Source: an uncultured Tenacibaculum sp. (GTDB taxonomy: Bacteria; Bacteroidota; Bacteroidia; Flavobacteriales; Flavobacteriaceae). Taken from it: a stretch of DNA of 64,000 nucleotides. A program made the position numbers and the translations under genes. A model generated the notes under the pieces. That model was not told the DNA's origin, did not search any database, and saw only the letters and a program-made list of their open reading frames with translations. The stretch lies in the NCBI RefSeq assembly GCF_947495995.1, contig NZ_CANMAX010000001.1:62001-126000 (forward strand), written 5' to 3'. Numbering within the stretch: the first letter of the stretch is position 1; each line of letters begins with the position of its first letter. This document shows, piece after piece, positions 16,292 to 24,772 of this stretch.

Positions 16292-18412
16292 TTATTGCTG
16301 TGCTTGACCAACACCGTAATATGTTTTACCTACATTATTATCAATATCTGAAGCTTTTTTAACAGCTTGATACATATTGTAAGTTTGATTCTTTCTTTGA
16401 TTAGCTAAACGCTTTCTGTAAGTATCGTAGTTTGGTAAATCTGCTGGTAATTCTCTCTTTGTAATTACAAAAGCATACACACCTCTATCTCCTACTACTT
16501 TATTCTTTACTTCGTTTTCTTTAGCACTTAACATTGCTCCAACAACCTTAGGCTCAAATCCGATTCCTGTAATAGTTGGCGATTTTAATGTGATATCACT
16601 GAATTTTCTTACAGATTGCTTAGTTGCAGTAGCGATATCAGTTAATGTAGTTCCCTGTAACTTTGCACTTAAAATTTCAGCTTTCTTTTCATTTGTTAAG
16701 ATTGGACGAACTCTAGAAATTGCGTTATCAACAGACATTAAACCTTTTTCAGTAACTCCTGTTAAAGTAGCTACTACATAACCACCATCGATATCAAAAC
16801 GCTTGTAGTCTCCGATTTCTAAATCCTTACTAAAAGCCCAAGTGATGATTTGTCTTTCTGCACCTAAAGTACCAACATTTTCATCTAATTCTTTTAATCC
16901 CATAGCCGGAGAAACTGTTAAACTTTTCTCTTTAGCTAAAGCGTCAATTTTTCCTCCTGCAGAAATAGCTTGAGCAAAAGTTTCTGCATTTTGGTAAATA
17001 TTATTTTCCGTTTCTTCTGAAGCTTCAATCTTACGAGCATATGTTGCTAATTTGATAGCTTTTTGGAAGTTCTTTTGATCTTGGATTTCAATTACGTGGA
17101 AACCAAACATAGTTTTCACAACTCCAACATCTCCTTTTTTGTTATTGAAAGAGTAGTCTCTAAACTCAGGCACCATTCTGTTGTAAGAGAACCAATCTAA
17201 ATCTCCTCCTTTATCTGCATTAGATTTATCTTGAGAAAATTCTTTAGCTAAATCAGCAAACTTTGAATTGTTCTTCTTTACAATGTCAGCAATACTATCT
17301 GCTTTAGCTTTAGCTTGGTCTTCTGTTTCCTTAGTTTCTGGAGTTGCAGAATTTGAACCAATAAAAGGAATTAAGATGTGCCTCGCTTTTACCGAATCAG
17401 GAATCTCTAAAACTTCAGTAATCTTAGATAATTTGAAAAACTCTTGATCTTTATAAGGACCAAAAACATCTCCTACATTTCCGTTGAATAAAGTATCAGC
17501 AATTACTTGAGGAACTTGTCCTTTAAATTGGATATTATCGTTTAACGGTAAATCTGATTTATTATACTCTAAGAAATCAACGTAGTCTGCTGTGTTCTTA
17601 AGACCTTTATCATTTCCGTTATCGTTGATTAATTTTGCTACTTCAGCTTTGATACTATTTTCATCTTCAGGAGTTGCTTTAATTTCGAATTTCACAAAAC
17701 TAATATCTCTAGAAGCTTCAACTTCAAATTCTGAAGCATGAGCATCAACATATTTCTTTACATCACCTTTAGTAATTTGAACTAAAGAATCTGCTACACT
17801 AGTAAATGGTAAATACACTAAATCACCACTCATTTTTGTATTTTCACTAAAATACTCAGCTTTACCTTCTTCTAATGAAGCACCTAAACCAGCAGCTACT
17901 AAGTTATCGTAAGTTGTTTTTTGTAAAGCACTCTTTACATTGCTCATGTACTCTCCCCATGCTTTCCATTGCTCACCATCTTCAGCTCTAATTGTCGCTA
18001 AAAACTCTTTGAACTTTTCTTTATCAAAAACTCCTGAAGTTTGATATCTAGGATCATTTTTGATGAACTCTTTCTCGTAAAGATCATTTAAAATATCAGC
18101 CTCTCCAACAGTAATTCCTGCTTCTTCTAATTGGCTATCGTATATTTTTTGACGTACTAAGTTTTCCCAAACATTCTTTGCAGATTGCATTTCAGAAACT
18201 CTATTTCCAGTTTGAGTTCTGTAATTGTCTAAAGCTTGTGCAAACTCTTGACGAGAAATTGATTCTCCGTTAACCTCTCCTACCTCATTAATTTTACTTG
18301 AGTTAAAAAAGTCTGATAATGTAGATGGATCTAATACAAAAGCAAATAATGCTAAACCTATTACAAGAATTAAGAACAATGAACGCTCTCTAATTTTCGA
18401 TAAAACTGCCAT
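16292..18412 (-). CDS. PpiD/SurA-like peptidyl-prolyl isomerase, membrane-anchored
   Basis: The 706-residue protein has one N-terminal membrane anchor (LFLILVIGLALFAFVLDPS) and a SurA-like N-terminal chaperone domain (EVNGESISRQEFAQALDNYR). A parvulin domain lies near residues 340-460, including VKARHILIPF, AKEFSQDKSNADKGGDLDWF and GFHVIEIQD. A second, degenerate isomerase region follows. It should help fold proteins leaving the Sec translocon in the periplasm. It is the last gene of a minus-strand envelope cluster beginning with coaX, 106 bases after the CNNM gene. It is larger than E. coli PpiD (about 620 residues). Confidence 0.88.
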   Translation of the reverse strand: MAVLSKIRERSLFLILVIGLALFAFVLDPSTLSDFFNSSKINEVGEVNGESISRQEFAQALDNYRTQTGNRVSEMQSAKNVWENLVRQKIYDSQLEEAGITVGEADILNDLYEKEFIKNDPRYQTSGVFDKEKFKEFLATIRAEDGEQWKAWGEYMSNVKSALQKTTYDNLVAAGLGASLEEGKAEYFSENTKMSGDLVYLPFTSVADSLVQITKGDVKKYVDAHASEFEVEASRDISFVKFEIKATPEDENSIKAEVAKLINDNGNDKGLKNTADYVDFLEYNKSDLPLNDNIQFKGQVPQVIADTLFNGNVGDVFGPYKDQEFFKLSKITEVLEIPDSVKARHILIPFIGSNSATPETKETEDQAKAKADSIADIVKKNNSKFADLAKEFSQDKSNADKGGDLDWFSYNRMVPEFRDYSFNNKKGDVGVVKTMFGFHVIEIQDQKNFQKAIKLATYARKIEASEETENNIYQNAETFAQAISAGGKIDALAKEKSLTVSPAMGLKELDENVGTLGAERQIITWAFSKDLEIGDYKRFDIDGGYVVATLTGVTEKGLMSVDNAISRVRPILTNEKKAEILSAKLQGTTLTDIATATKQSVRKFSDITLKSPTITGIGFEPKVVGAMLSAKENEVKNKVVGDRGVYAFVITKRELPADLPNYDTYRKRLANQRKNQTYNMYQAVKKASDIDNNVGKTYYGVGQAQQ

Positions 18413-18518
18413 TTTATGTTTATTTTATATACAGTGTGCGAAAATACAATTTCACATTTAATAATGCAATGTTTTTAATGGTTTTAGCTGTAGAAATTCA
18501 ATGATCTTTTTGATCTAT

Positions 18519-19811
18519 TTAACTTTCTTTATTTAACACTTTGAAGTTAATTGTGTCAATTTTTGTAGAACTTACTTTTGAAATTATAATTTGGAAGTTT
18601 TCAATTAATAATTCTTCGTCTTGTTCTGGTATTGTTTCTGTGTGGTTAATTATAAAACCACCTAAAGTTTCGTAAGCCTCCTCTTTAGGAATATCTAAAT
18701 TATATTCTTCATTTAAATAATCTACTTCTAATCGTGCTGAGAAATTAAATTCATGATCATTTATTTTCTCTTCTAAAAGTACTTGATTATCATGTTCATC
18801 TTCTATTTCTCCGAATAATTCTTCAACAATATCTTCTACTGTGATAATACCTGAAGTTCCACCATATTCATCGACAACAACTGCTATACTTTTTCGTTTT
18901 TTAATTAACACATTAAGTACATCGTTAATAATCATCGATTCTGGCACAAACTCAACAGGTAATAAAATAGATTTTATCGATCTTGGTCTTTTAAACAATT
19001 CAAAAGCATTTACATAACCGATAATATCATCTAGCGAATTCTTGTAAACTAAGATTTTAGAATAACCTGTTTCTATAAAAGTATTCTTCAAATTAGTTAC
19101 AGTTTCATGTAAATCGACGGCCATGATTTCGGTTCTAGGAACCATAATTTCTCTGGCTTTAACTTTATGAAAAACTAATGCATTTTGAAAAATCTGTATT
19201 TCAGAATCTAATTCTTCGTGTTCTTTTTTGGTTTCTAATTGCTCAGAGATGTAATTTCCAAGTTCTTCTTTGCTAAACTCTGTTTGAACTTCATCTTTTT
19301 CTGCTTTAAAGAAAACTCGAAGAAAGAAATCAGAAATTCTAGAAATTAATCCAGATAGAACATAAAATAAAATGTAAAAACCATAAGCAGGTAAAGCAAA
19401 CAATTTTAAAGCTTCATTTGCATAAATTCTAAAAAGTGCTTTAGGTAAAAACTCAGCAGTGACTAAGATGATTAGAGTAGAAATTACTGTTTGAGTTAAT
19501 AATTCTAAATCTTTAAATAATGTATTGACGATAAGAAAATCTGAAGGAAGAAAGTTTTGAAACCACCTCATTAACAACTCTCCCATAAAATAACTGTAAA
19601 TTACCAATGCTATATTATTACCAACTAGCATTGAAGTAATAAATCTAGAAGAATTTGCAGTTATTTTTGAAAGGATTTTAGATAATAATCCTTCACCTTT
19701 TTTTTCTAATTCGATATGTAATTTATTAGCCGAAACAAAGGCTATTTCCATACCCGAAAAAAAGGCTGAAAAGAATATTGATCCAAATATGATTAAAATT
19801 TCATAACTCAT
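18519..19811 (-). CDS. CNNM/CorC family membrane protein (hemolysin family)
   Basis: The 430-residue protein has a DUF21 (CNNM) transmembrane domain (about residues 1-190, including FSGMEIAFVSANKLHIELEKK). A CBS pair follows (about 205-325, including KAREIMVPRTEIMAVD and VVVDEYGGTSGIITVEDIVEELFGEIEDE), then a C-terminal CorC_HlyC domain. Members are linked to Mg2+/Co2+ efflux; the hemolysin name is historical. GldE of gliding flavobacteria has the same architecture, but gldD is not adjacent, so I do not use that name. Its start overlaps the 66-residue gene by 4 bases. Confidence 0.9.
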   Translation of the reverse strand: MSYEILIIFGSIFFSAFFSGMEIAFVSANKLHIELEKKGEGLLSKILSKITANSSRFITSMLVGNNIALVIYSYFMGELLMRWFQNFLPSDFLIVNTLFKDLELLTQTVISTLIILVTAEFLPKALFRIYANEALKLFALPAYGFYILFYVLSGLISRISDFFLRVFFKAEKDEVQTEFSKEELGNYISEQLETKKEHEELDSEIQIFQNALVFHKVKAREIMVPRTEIMAVDLHETVTNLKNTFIETGYSKILVYKNSLDDIIGYVNAFELFKRPRSIKSILLPVEFVPESMIINDVLNVLIKKRKSIAVVVDEYGGTSGIITVEDIVEELFGEIEDEHDNQVLLEEKINDHEFNFSARLEVDYLNEEYNLDIPKEEAYETLGGFIINHTETIPEQDEELLIENFQIIISKVSSTKIDTINFKVLNKES

Positions 19812-20008
19812 TTTTGCTGATTATTCCTCTCTTCTATTTTTTTTCTAAAATTACGTTTAAATAAAAAAATGAGAGTTATAAAAATAGCAAAACCAAACAT
19901 AAAATATGCTTGTTCTCTATTAGAATTCCACTTTAAAATTCCTTCTACTAAAAAAATGATCCCAACAACTAAATAACCGTATTGGGTATATTTCCATATT
20001 TTGTTCAT
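19808..20008 (-). CDS. Small two-helix membrane protein
   Basis: The 66-residue product has two hydrophobic segments (YGYLVVGIIFLVEGIL and YFMFGFAIFITLIFLF) and a basic tail. It overlaps the CNNM gene by 4 bases (ATGA) and the lptC gene by 1 base (TAATG). This tight coupling argues that it is a real gene of the cluster. I know of no function. Confidence 0.75.
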   Translation of the reverse strand: MNKIWKYTQYGYLVVGIIFLVEGILKWNSNREQAYFMFGFAIFITLIFLFKRNFRKKIEERNNQQK

Positions 20009-20577
20009 TATAATTCCTCTTTTTGAACCTCTACTTGTCCTGTTATATCTTTAAGTAACCATCCTGATAAATCTTGCTTTGATTCAAAACCAAAACCATT
20101 GATTGTATCTTTAATACTAGTTACTCTAAAACCATCTTCGGTAAAGAAATACTTCTCTCTTTGATCCCAAAACAATTGATTTGTTTCTAATCTTCTTTGG
20201 TTCGTATGATTAAGTACTACAACATTTCCTTTTATTTCAGAAACTCTAGTTGAAGTGTAAGTTAATGCATAATTACCAGTAATTGTAGTAGAATCTTTAC
20301 CTTCATTTTCATAGGTAACAATTTTAATTCCGTTAGGGAATTCATTGTATGCATGACCTTTATTCGTAAAGTCTTTTAAGATTGGAGTTATTAACTTAGA
20401 AGTTACTTTTCCTGAATCTTTATACACATGAAAAACATCTTTTCCGGTAGCAATTGGTAAGTTTTTGTCCGCTAAAAAATCTCTTACTTTTTTAGTATCG
20501 TTGGTACACGAAAAAAACATTGCCACCATAAAAATGGCAGCAATGCTTTGAAATATATTTTTATATAAAGTTCTCAT
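20008..20577 (-). CDS. lptC: LPS export protein LptC, lipoprotein form
   Basis: The 189-residue protein begins with a lipoprotein-like signal ending AMFFSC. The remainder is beta-rich like the LptC jellyroll, with YALTYTSTRVSEIKGNVVV and QLFWDQREKYFFTEDGFRV, the OstA-like pattern used for Bacteroidetes LptC. LptC passes lipopolysaccharide from the inner-membrane ABC transporter to LptA. It overlaps genes on both sides by one base. The placement beside a barrel protein and a TPR protein fits envelope assembly. The rest of the Lpt machinery is outside the window. Confidence 0.82.
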   Translation of the reverse strand: MRTLYKNIFQSIAAIFMVAMFFSCTNDTKKVRDFLADKNLPIATGKDVFHVYKDSGKVTSKLITPILKDFTNKGHAYNEFPNGIKIVTYENEGKDSTTITGNYALTYTSTRVSEIKGNVVVLNHTNQRRLETNQLFWDQREKYFFTEDGFRVTSIKDTINGFGFESKQDLSGWLLKDITGQVEVQKEEL

Positions 20578-21890
20578 TAGTTATTTGGTACGCGAACTGA
20601 TTCACCAATCCAACACTTAACTCTGAAAGAACTTCCTGGTGCAACACCTTTTTGGAAAATTTCTTTTTTAGAAGGAACATTTTTCTTGTAACTTCTAATA
20701 TATCTTCCTGCTCCAGAACCTGGATCAACTCTTTGCGCCTTCATTGCTTTGTTTAATGCAGCAACATAAGTCATTTTCTTTTCGAATACATCAGTACCAC
20801 AAGAGTTTGCACTCTTAGCATATAAACTTGCGATGAATAAATATGCTTTACCCATGTTAGGGTTATACTTTAATGCTTCGTAAGCTAAAGCTCTAGCTCT
20901 AGATTTATTACGAGTACCTTGAGCTTCTCTTAACTTTAATCTTCCTTTCTTGATTGGATCTGTTTCTAAATCGAAAGCTTTCTTTCTCATTGCAGCAGCT
21001 CCTTTAGCATCTCCATTTTTCTCTAATACACCAGCAGCAAAGTTTAATGCATCTGCAGATTGAGTAACATCAGCATAAGAAGTAACTAATTTTTCAAATA
21101 ATGGATCTTCTTGACATCCTTTATTGTACATTCTCGATACCGCTCTCTTTAACCAAACACCGTTTGCTTTATTCGCTTCATAATCTCTAGTGTAGATTGG
21201 AATTAATCTTTCACATGTAGCTAATTTAGAAATTGCAGCATCTAATCCTCCTTCAACTTGACCTAAAGCCTTCGAGTTTGTTGTATATATCTTTAATTTT
21301 TTCTTTTGCTTTGCATCTAAAGTTCCTAAAGAATCACCTTCTAATAATGGCTTTAACTTCTTGTTGTAGTCATCTAATTTCTCTCCAACAGATTCCATTA
21401 CATCATCATACGTATCAAAAACCTTTTGTGGATTTGCATCTTTGTATTTTTTAACAATACCGTTAAAATATCTAAAGATATTTTTCACCCCCATGTCTTT
21501 AGGAGAAATCTTGTATGCCTTTTCTAAGATGTTGAAAATCTCATCATCTGTTCCTAAATTATTTTTAATTAAAAAGGTAGCATAATCATTGTGTGCTTTT
21601 GCTACTCCTTTCTTAGGGAAATTAGCTAACCTACCATCGTAAACTTTCTTTGCTAAAGTAGCATCTTTAGTTTTATCTGCAATCTTAGCTCCATACTTAT
21701 AAATATTTACAGAAAGCGTTGCACAGTTCGTCATTAACCAATCTAAATCTGGCTTAGCTTGCTCATATTTTTTAGTTGTATAGTTTCCTTTAAACAAGTT
21801 GTACTTTATAGTACAATCTTGATTTCCTTGTGCTTTTACTCCTATAGTTAATAGGAATAATCCTGTGAATAAATACGTAATTTTTTTCAT
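20577..21890 (-). CDS. Secreted tetratricopeptide-repeat protein
   Basis: The 437-residue protein has a signal peptide (KKITYLFTGLFLLTIGVKA). Helical repeats of TPR type run through it, for example NFAAGVLEKNGDAKGAAAMR and ARALAYEALKYNPNMGKAYL. The C-terminus contains SFRVKCWIGESVRVPNN. It is translated in tight coupling with lptC (1-base overlap) and follows the barrel-protein gene by 13 bases. It is likely a periplasmic scaffold. The partner is unknown, though an envelope-assembly role fits the neighbours. Confidence 0.8.
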   Translation of the reverse strand: MKKITYLFTGLFLLTIGVKAQGNQDCTIKYNLFKGNYTTKKYEQAKPDLDWLMTNCATLSVNIYKYGAKIADKTKDATLAKKVYDGRLANFPKKGVAKAHNDYATFLIKNNLGTDDEIFNILEKAYKISPKDMGVKNIFRYFNGIVKKYKDANPQKVFDTYDDVMESVGEKLDDYNKKLKPLLEGDSLGTLDAKQKKKLKIYTTNSKALGQVEGGLDAAISKLATCERLIPIYTRDYEANKANGVWLKRAVSRMYNKGCQEDPLFEKLVTSYADVTQSADALNFAAGVLEKNGDAKGAAAMRKKAFDLETDPIKKGRLKLREAQGTRNKSRARALAYEALKYNPNMGKAYLFIASLYAKSANSCGTDVFEKKMTYVAALNKAMKAQRVDPGSGAGRYIRSYKKNVPSKKEIFQKGVAPGSSFRVKCWIGESVRVPNN

Positions 21891-21903
21891 AATTATCGTT
21901 TAA

Positions 21904-23190
21904 TTAATCTATTTGTCTCTTCTTTAACCAATTGTTACTATTCAATGAAAGACTCAATCTTACATTAAAATAACTCTCTTTTATAAGGTTATTTGCTGTT
22001 ACTCCTTTTTGTCCATACTCAAATCCAAGATTTAAACTGGATAATTGTTTTGGTAATGGTAAACCAAAACCAACATTTATGCCAAAATCGGTTATTGAAG
22101 TAAAATTATTTCCTGTTCCTGTTCCATCTACCAATAAACCAGTGTCTTCAAAACGCAAACCAGCCCTATAAGTAATTCTATCCCAATAACTTGAAATCGA
22201 ATTAATCTTTGGTATATAAAATCCTCCTAATGATAATCTATTTGATGATTCAAATCTGTATGAAGTTCCTTGGATTAAATCTCCTTGGTTTGAAAATGCT
22301 CCTTGAGTTTCGTAGTCGATACCAGCAAACCATTTATTTTCTTTACCTACTCCAACACCAATGATTGTTTTTAAAGGCACAGATAATTTACCAGTAATTC
22401 CTCTGTCGTATAAAGTATCTCTTGGCACTTCTCTACCACTAGATGCAAAAGAAAAAGAGAAAATACGCTCTCTACCAGATAAAGTGAAGTCATTTTCTAA
22501 TTGAACTGCTGCTCCAGAAATAACATCTAAATCTTTATATTTAAATTTATATTGAGCACCTAATTTTAACTGACTTCCTCTTACAGTTGCATTTCTTTCG
22601 TATTTTGTTGCTAAAGCAACACCTGCTCTTTGGTTGATTGTGTTATTATCGATGTTTCCGAAAATAAAAGCAGCTTCTAATCCTAAAGCCAAACCTTTAT
22701 AAACATTAACACCAAAACCTCCGAAAAGCCTGTTTGTTCCTCCTGAACCACTAAATCTTGTAGCTTCAGTTATATTATCGTCAGCGTCTAAGATATTTGT
22801 AAGTAAAGCATATCCTACATTAGAAACTGGTTGTAGACCAGCCATAAAACCTGCTTTTTTTCCGATTGGAATACCAAGTGCTATATATCGTAAACTTGTA
22901 GTATTATTCGTTTCGCTTGCTGTTTCGGTACTTACATTTAAAAGAGAAAGCTCTCCTCCGATACCGTAAGTTGCGAATCTTAAATCAGCAGTTGCTGCTG
23001 GATTTATAAAATTTAAGTGATAAATGTCTTTTTGTGCAACACCTATTCCTCCCATTGAAGCTTGCTCAATTGTTCCTCTTCCTACTTCTTCACCTATTCC
23101 GAAAAAAGAATAAGGAGATGAACTGTTCCTTTGCCCTGTTATCTTTATTGAAATTAGTACTAATACTACAATAAAAAATCGCTTAATCAT
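21904..23190 (-). CDS. Outer-membrane beta-barrel protein, FadL/OmpP1-like
   Basis: The 428-residue protein has an N-terminal signal (FFIVVLVLISIKITG). The start of the mature part reads SSPYSFFGIGEEVGRGTIEQASMGGIGVAQ, with glycine-rich turns and alternating strands across the length, as in OmpP1/FadL-like barrels of Bacteroidetes. The C-terminus reads FNVRLSLSLNSNNWLKKRQ. Its start overlaps the coaX stop by 8 bases. The transported substrate, if any, is unknown. The family assignment is from overall pattern only. Confidence 0.72.
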   Translation of the reverse strand: MIKRFFIVVLVLISIKITGQRNSSSPYSFFGIGEEVGRGTIEQASMGGIGVAQKDIYHLNFINPAATADLRFATYGIGGELSLLNVSTETASETNNTTSLRYIALGIPIGKKAGFMAGLQPVSNVGYALLTNILDADDNITEATRFSGSGGTNRLFGGFGVNVYKGLALGLEAAFIFGNIDNNTINQRAGVALATKYERNATVRGSQLKLGAQYKFKYKDLDVISGAAVQLENDFTLSGRERIFSFSFASSGREVPRDTLYDRGITGKLSVPLKTIIGVGVGKENKWFAGIDYETQGAFSNQGDLIQGTSYRFESSNRLSLGGFYIPKINSISSYWDRITYRAGLRFEDTGLLVDGTGTGNNFTSITDFGINVGFGLPLPKQLSSLNLGFEYGQKGVTANNLIKESYFNVRLSLSLNSNNWLKKRQID

Positions 23191-23914
23191 TCGCTCTGTT
23201 ATAAGTCAATATTTGATATAATCCCTCCAAAACCAAATTTGGATTGGCAAATATGTCATTTTTTAATTGTATAGCCAAAAATTTTGTGTCTCCTCCTGTT
23301 AAAAGTACTGTTAAATGTTGATATTTATCTATATACTGTGTAATGACACCATCTATTTCTCTACATAGACCGTTTACCACCCCTGAATGTATAGACTCTT
23401 GTGTATTCTTTCCAATAAAATCTTGAGGTACTTTGGAATTTAATAGCGGAAGTTTTGAGGTGTAATTATTTAACGATTGATATCTCATTTTTAATCCTGG
23501 AGAAATTGCCCCGCCTAAATATTCATTGTTTTCATTTACAAAATCGAATGTAATACATGTCCCTGCATCTATAAGTAAAATATTTTTATTCGGATATTTA
23601 TTACTTGCATATGCAGCCAAAGCAATTCGATCTACACCTAAGGTTTTTGGTGTACCATATTTATTTAAAAAAGGAACACTTGTTTCATTATCTAACTCAA
23701 TTAGATTTAAAATTTCGTGTAGTTTTTCTAACTTTTCATCACTCAATTTTGCTACTGCAGATATTATTGCGTCTTGAATTGGATATTTTTTTGAAATTTT
23801 TTTGACTTCAGCTAAAATTTCTTCTTTATCAAAAATAAAAAGTTCTATTACGCTATCTTTTTCAAAAACAGCTGCTTTTACTCTAGTATTACCAACATCG
23901 ATAATTAAATCCAT
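23183..23914 (-). CDS. coaX: Type III pantothenate kinase
   Basis: CoaX phosphorylates pantothenate, the first step of coenzyme A synthesis. The 243-residue protein has the ASKHA-type phosphate loop DVGNTRVKAAVF at the start. The substrate motifs GVDRIALAAYA, DAGTCITFDFV, GGAISPGLKMR and LLTGGD follow, all typical of the type III class. It heads the minus-strand envelope cluster and overlaps the next gene by 8 bases. A TAnnTTTG box lies 22 bases upstream of its start. Confidence 0.95.
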   Translation of the reverse strand: MDLIIDVGNTRVKAAVFEKDSVIELFIFDKEEILAEVKKISKKYPIQDAIISAVAKLSDEKLEKLHEILNLIELDNETSVPFLNKYGTPKTLGVDRIALAAYASNKYPNKNILLIDAGTCITFDFVNENNEYLGGAISPGLKMRYQSLNNYTSKLPLLNSKVPQDFIGKNTQESIHSGVVNGLCREIDGVITQYIDKYQHLTVLLTGGDTKFLAIQLKNDIFANPNLVLEGLYQILTYNRAND

Positions 23915-23935
23915 CCTTAAATTTTATAGTGGCAA

Positions 23936-23943
23936 CAAATTTA
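23936..23943 (-). promoter_or_regulatory. -7 box of the coaX cluster
   Basis: On the minus strand TAAATTTG matches TAnnTTTG exactly, 22 bases before the coaX ATG. It lies back to back with the tRNA-Phe promoter. Confidence 0.5.
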
Positions 23944-23965
23944 TAATAGAAATTTTACATTTTTA

Positions 23966-23998
23966 TTTGGCTCAATTCAAAAAACTGTTATATATTTG
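23966..23998 (+). promoter_or_regulatory. Promoter of the first tRNA-Phe gene
   Basis: The -33 element TTTG (23966-23969) and the -7 element TATATTTG (23991-23998) are 21 bases apart, a full match to the flavobacterial promoter pattern. The tRNA begins 17 bases later. Confidence 0.7.
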
Positions 23999-24117
23999 CA
24001 TCCGCTAACAAGCTGGTACCTTAGCTCAGTTGGTAGAGCAAAGGACTGAAAATCCTTGTGTCCCTGGTTCGATTCCTGGAGGTACCACTCAAAAGCCCTG
24101 ATTATTTCAGGGCTTTT
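23988..24117 (+). repeat. First copy of a promoter-tRNA-terminator repeat
   Basis: The unit from TTATATATT through the terminator is repeated at 24364-24497. The tRNA body is identical in both, and the flanks differ at a few positions. Confidence 0.9.
24015..24087 (+). tRNA. tRNA-Phe (GAA), copy 1
   Basis: This is a 73-base cloverleaf. The acceptor arm GGTACCT pairs with AGGTACC, the D-arm contains AGCTCAGTTGGTAGAGC, the anticodon loop is CTGAAAA with GAA, and the T-arm contains GGTTCGATTCC. The discriminator is A. CCA is not encoded. Confidence 0.97.
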
Positions 24118-24120
24118 TTT
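24091..24120 (+). terminator. Terminator of tRNA-Phe copy 1
   Basis: The arms AAAAGCCCTGA and TCAGGGCTTTT with loop TTATT are followed by a T-run. Copy 2 has a matching hairpin in which one C-G pair is T-A. Confidence 0.9.
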
Positions 24121-24363
24121 ATTTTAATACACTTCTTCTAAAATAAATTATCATTACCTCTTATTTATACCGATAGTTTTCTAAATAATGAGAAACTTTA
24201 ATTATTTTCTTTTCTAATTCTGAATTCAAAAAATCTTTAAACTTTTTTCTAATTAAAAAAACTCGAAAGTTTTCAATAATAGCATATTAGGAGAATGTAT
24301 TTTTATTACAATAAACAAAGAGCAATAAAATTTAAATTTATTGTGTAGTTATTAAGTTAAAAA
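24121..24363. other. AT-rich spacer between the two tRNA-Phe copies
   Basis: Together with the flanking signals this spacer makes about 300 bases without a gene. I see no RNA gene. On the minus strand a frame of about 40 codons (24168-24290) has no ATG and ends HYLENYRYK. It may be a gene remnant or chance. Confidence 0.4.
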
Positions 24364-24391
24364 TTATATATTCGCACCCGCTAATAAGCAT

Positions 24392-24464
24392 GGTACCTTA
24401 GCTCAGTTGGTAGAGCAAAGGACTGAAAATCCTTGTGTCCCTGGTTCGATTCCTGGAGGTACCA
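24392..24464 (+). tRNA. tRNA-Phe (GAA), copy 2
   Basis: The 73 bases are identical to copy 1, with anticodon GAA in loop CTGAAAA. The upstream -7 box carries one change (TTCG), so this copy may be transcribed more weakly. Confidence 0.97.
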
Positions 24465-24467
24465 CTC

Positions 24468-24497
24468 AAAAAGCTCTGATTATTTCAGAGCTTTTTT
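24468..24497 (+). terminator. Terminator of tRNA-Phe copy 2
   Basis: The arms AAAAAGCTCTGA and TCAGAGCTTTTTT with loop TTATT are followed by T-rich sequence. Relative to copy 1 a C-to-T change on one arm is matched by a G-to-A change on the other. Confidence 0.9.
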
Positions 24498-24772
24498 GTT
24501 TTAACAATCTTCTAAACCTCAACTTATTCCTACTTTTTATTAAATCAATAGGAATAAGATTTATTTCGTGCTTCCTGAAAGAACACCCATACCTAAATAA
24601 CTTACAATCAAAGACTTTGTTGATTTTTATTTGGATTATCATTTTAGTTTTATAATGAAGTTAATCACCAAAACTTAATTGAGTAGCTACCTTTTTACAC
24701 CTTTTTAACTTTAGGCAGTATCCGAAAAGCCTATACAATAGAGTAGGAAACCTTTTATAAATCATTCAAATT
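24498..24772. other. Intergenic region before the unknown paralogue pair
   Basis: About 275 bases hold no convincing gene. An inverted repeat (CTTATTCCTA at 24523-24532, TAGGAATAAG at 24549-24558) has no T-run. A weak -7 candidate TAACTTTA lies at 24706-24713, with a TTG 24 bases upstream. A small inverted repeat TAGGC/GCCTA lies at 24712-24733. I could not assign a leader RNA. Confidence 0.4.

Larger units (their letters stand above)
24364..24497 (+). repeat. Second copy of the promoter-tRNA-terminator repeat
   Basis: It matches 23988-24117 with small differences. The -7 box is TATATTCG instead of TATATTTG, and there is one extra base before the tRNA and one extra A before the terminator. 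Confidence 0.9.

Noticed and set aside
18519..19811. Naming the CNNM/CorC protein gldE
   Set aside because: The architecture fits, but gldD and ssb are not adjacent, and the neighbours are those of the LptC/PpiD envelope cluster.
24168..24290. A minus-strand frame of about 40 codons between the tRNA copies
   Set aside because: There is no ATG/GTG/TTG start in frame and no similarity I recognise; reported only as a possible remnant.
24407..24655. An 82-codon frame beginning inside the second tRNA-Phe gene
   Set aside because: Its first residues are the translated tRNA, the rest is low-complexity AT-rich sequence, and the terminator lies within it.
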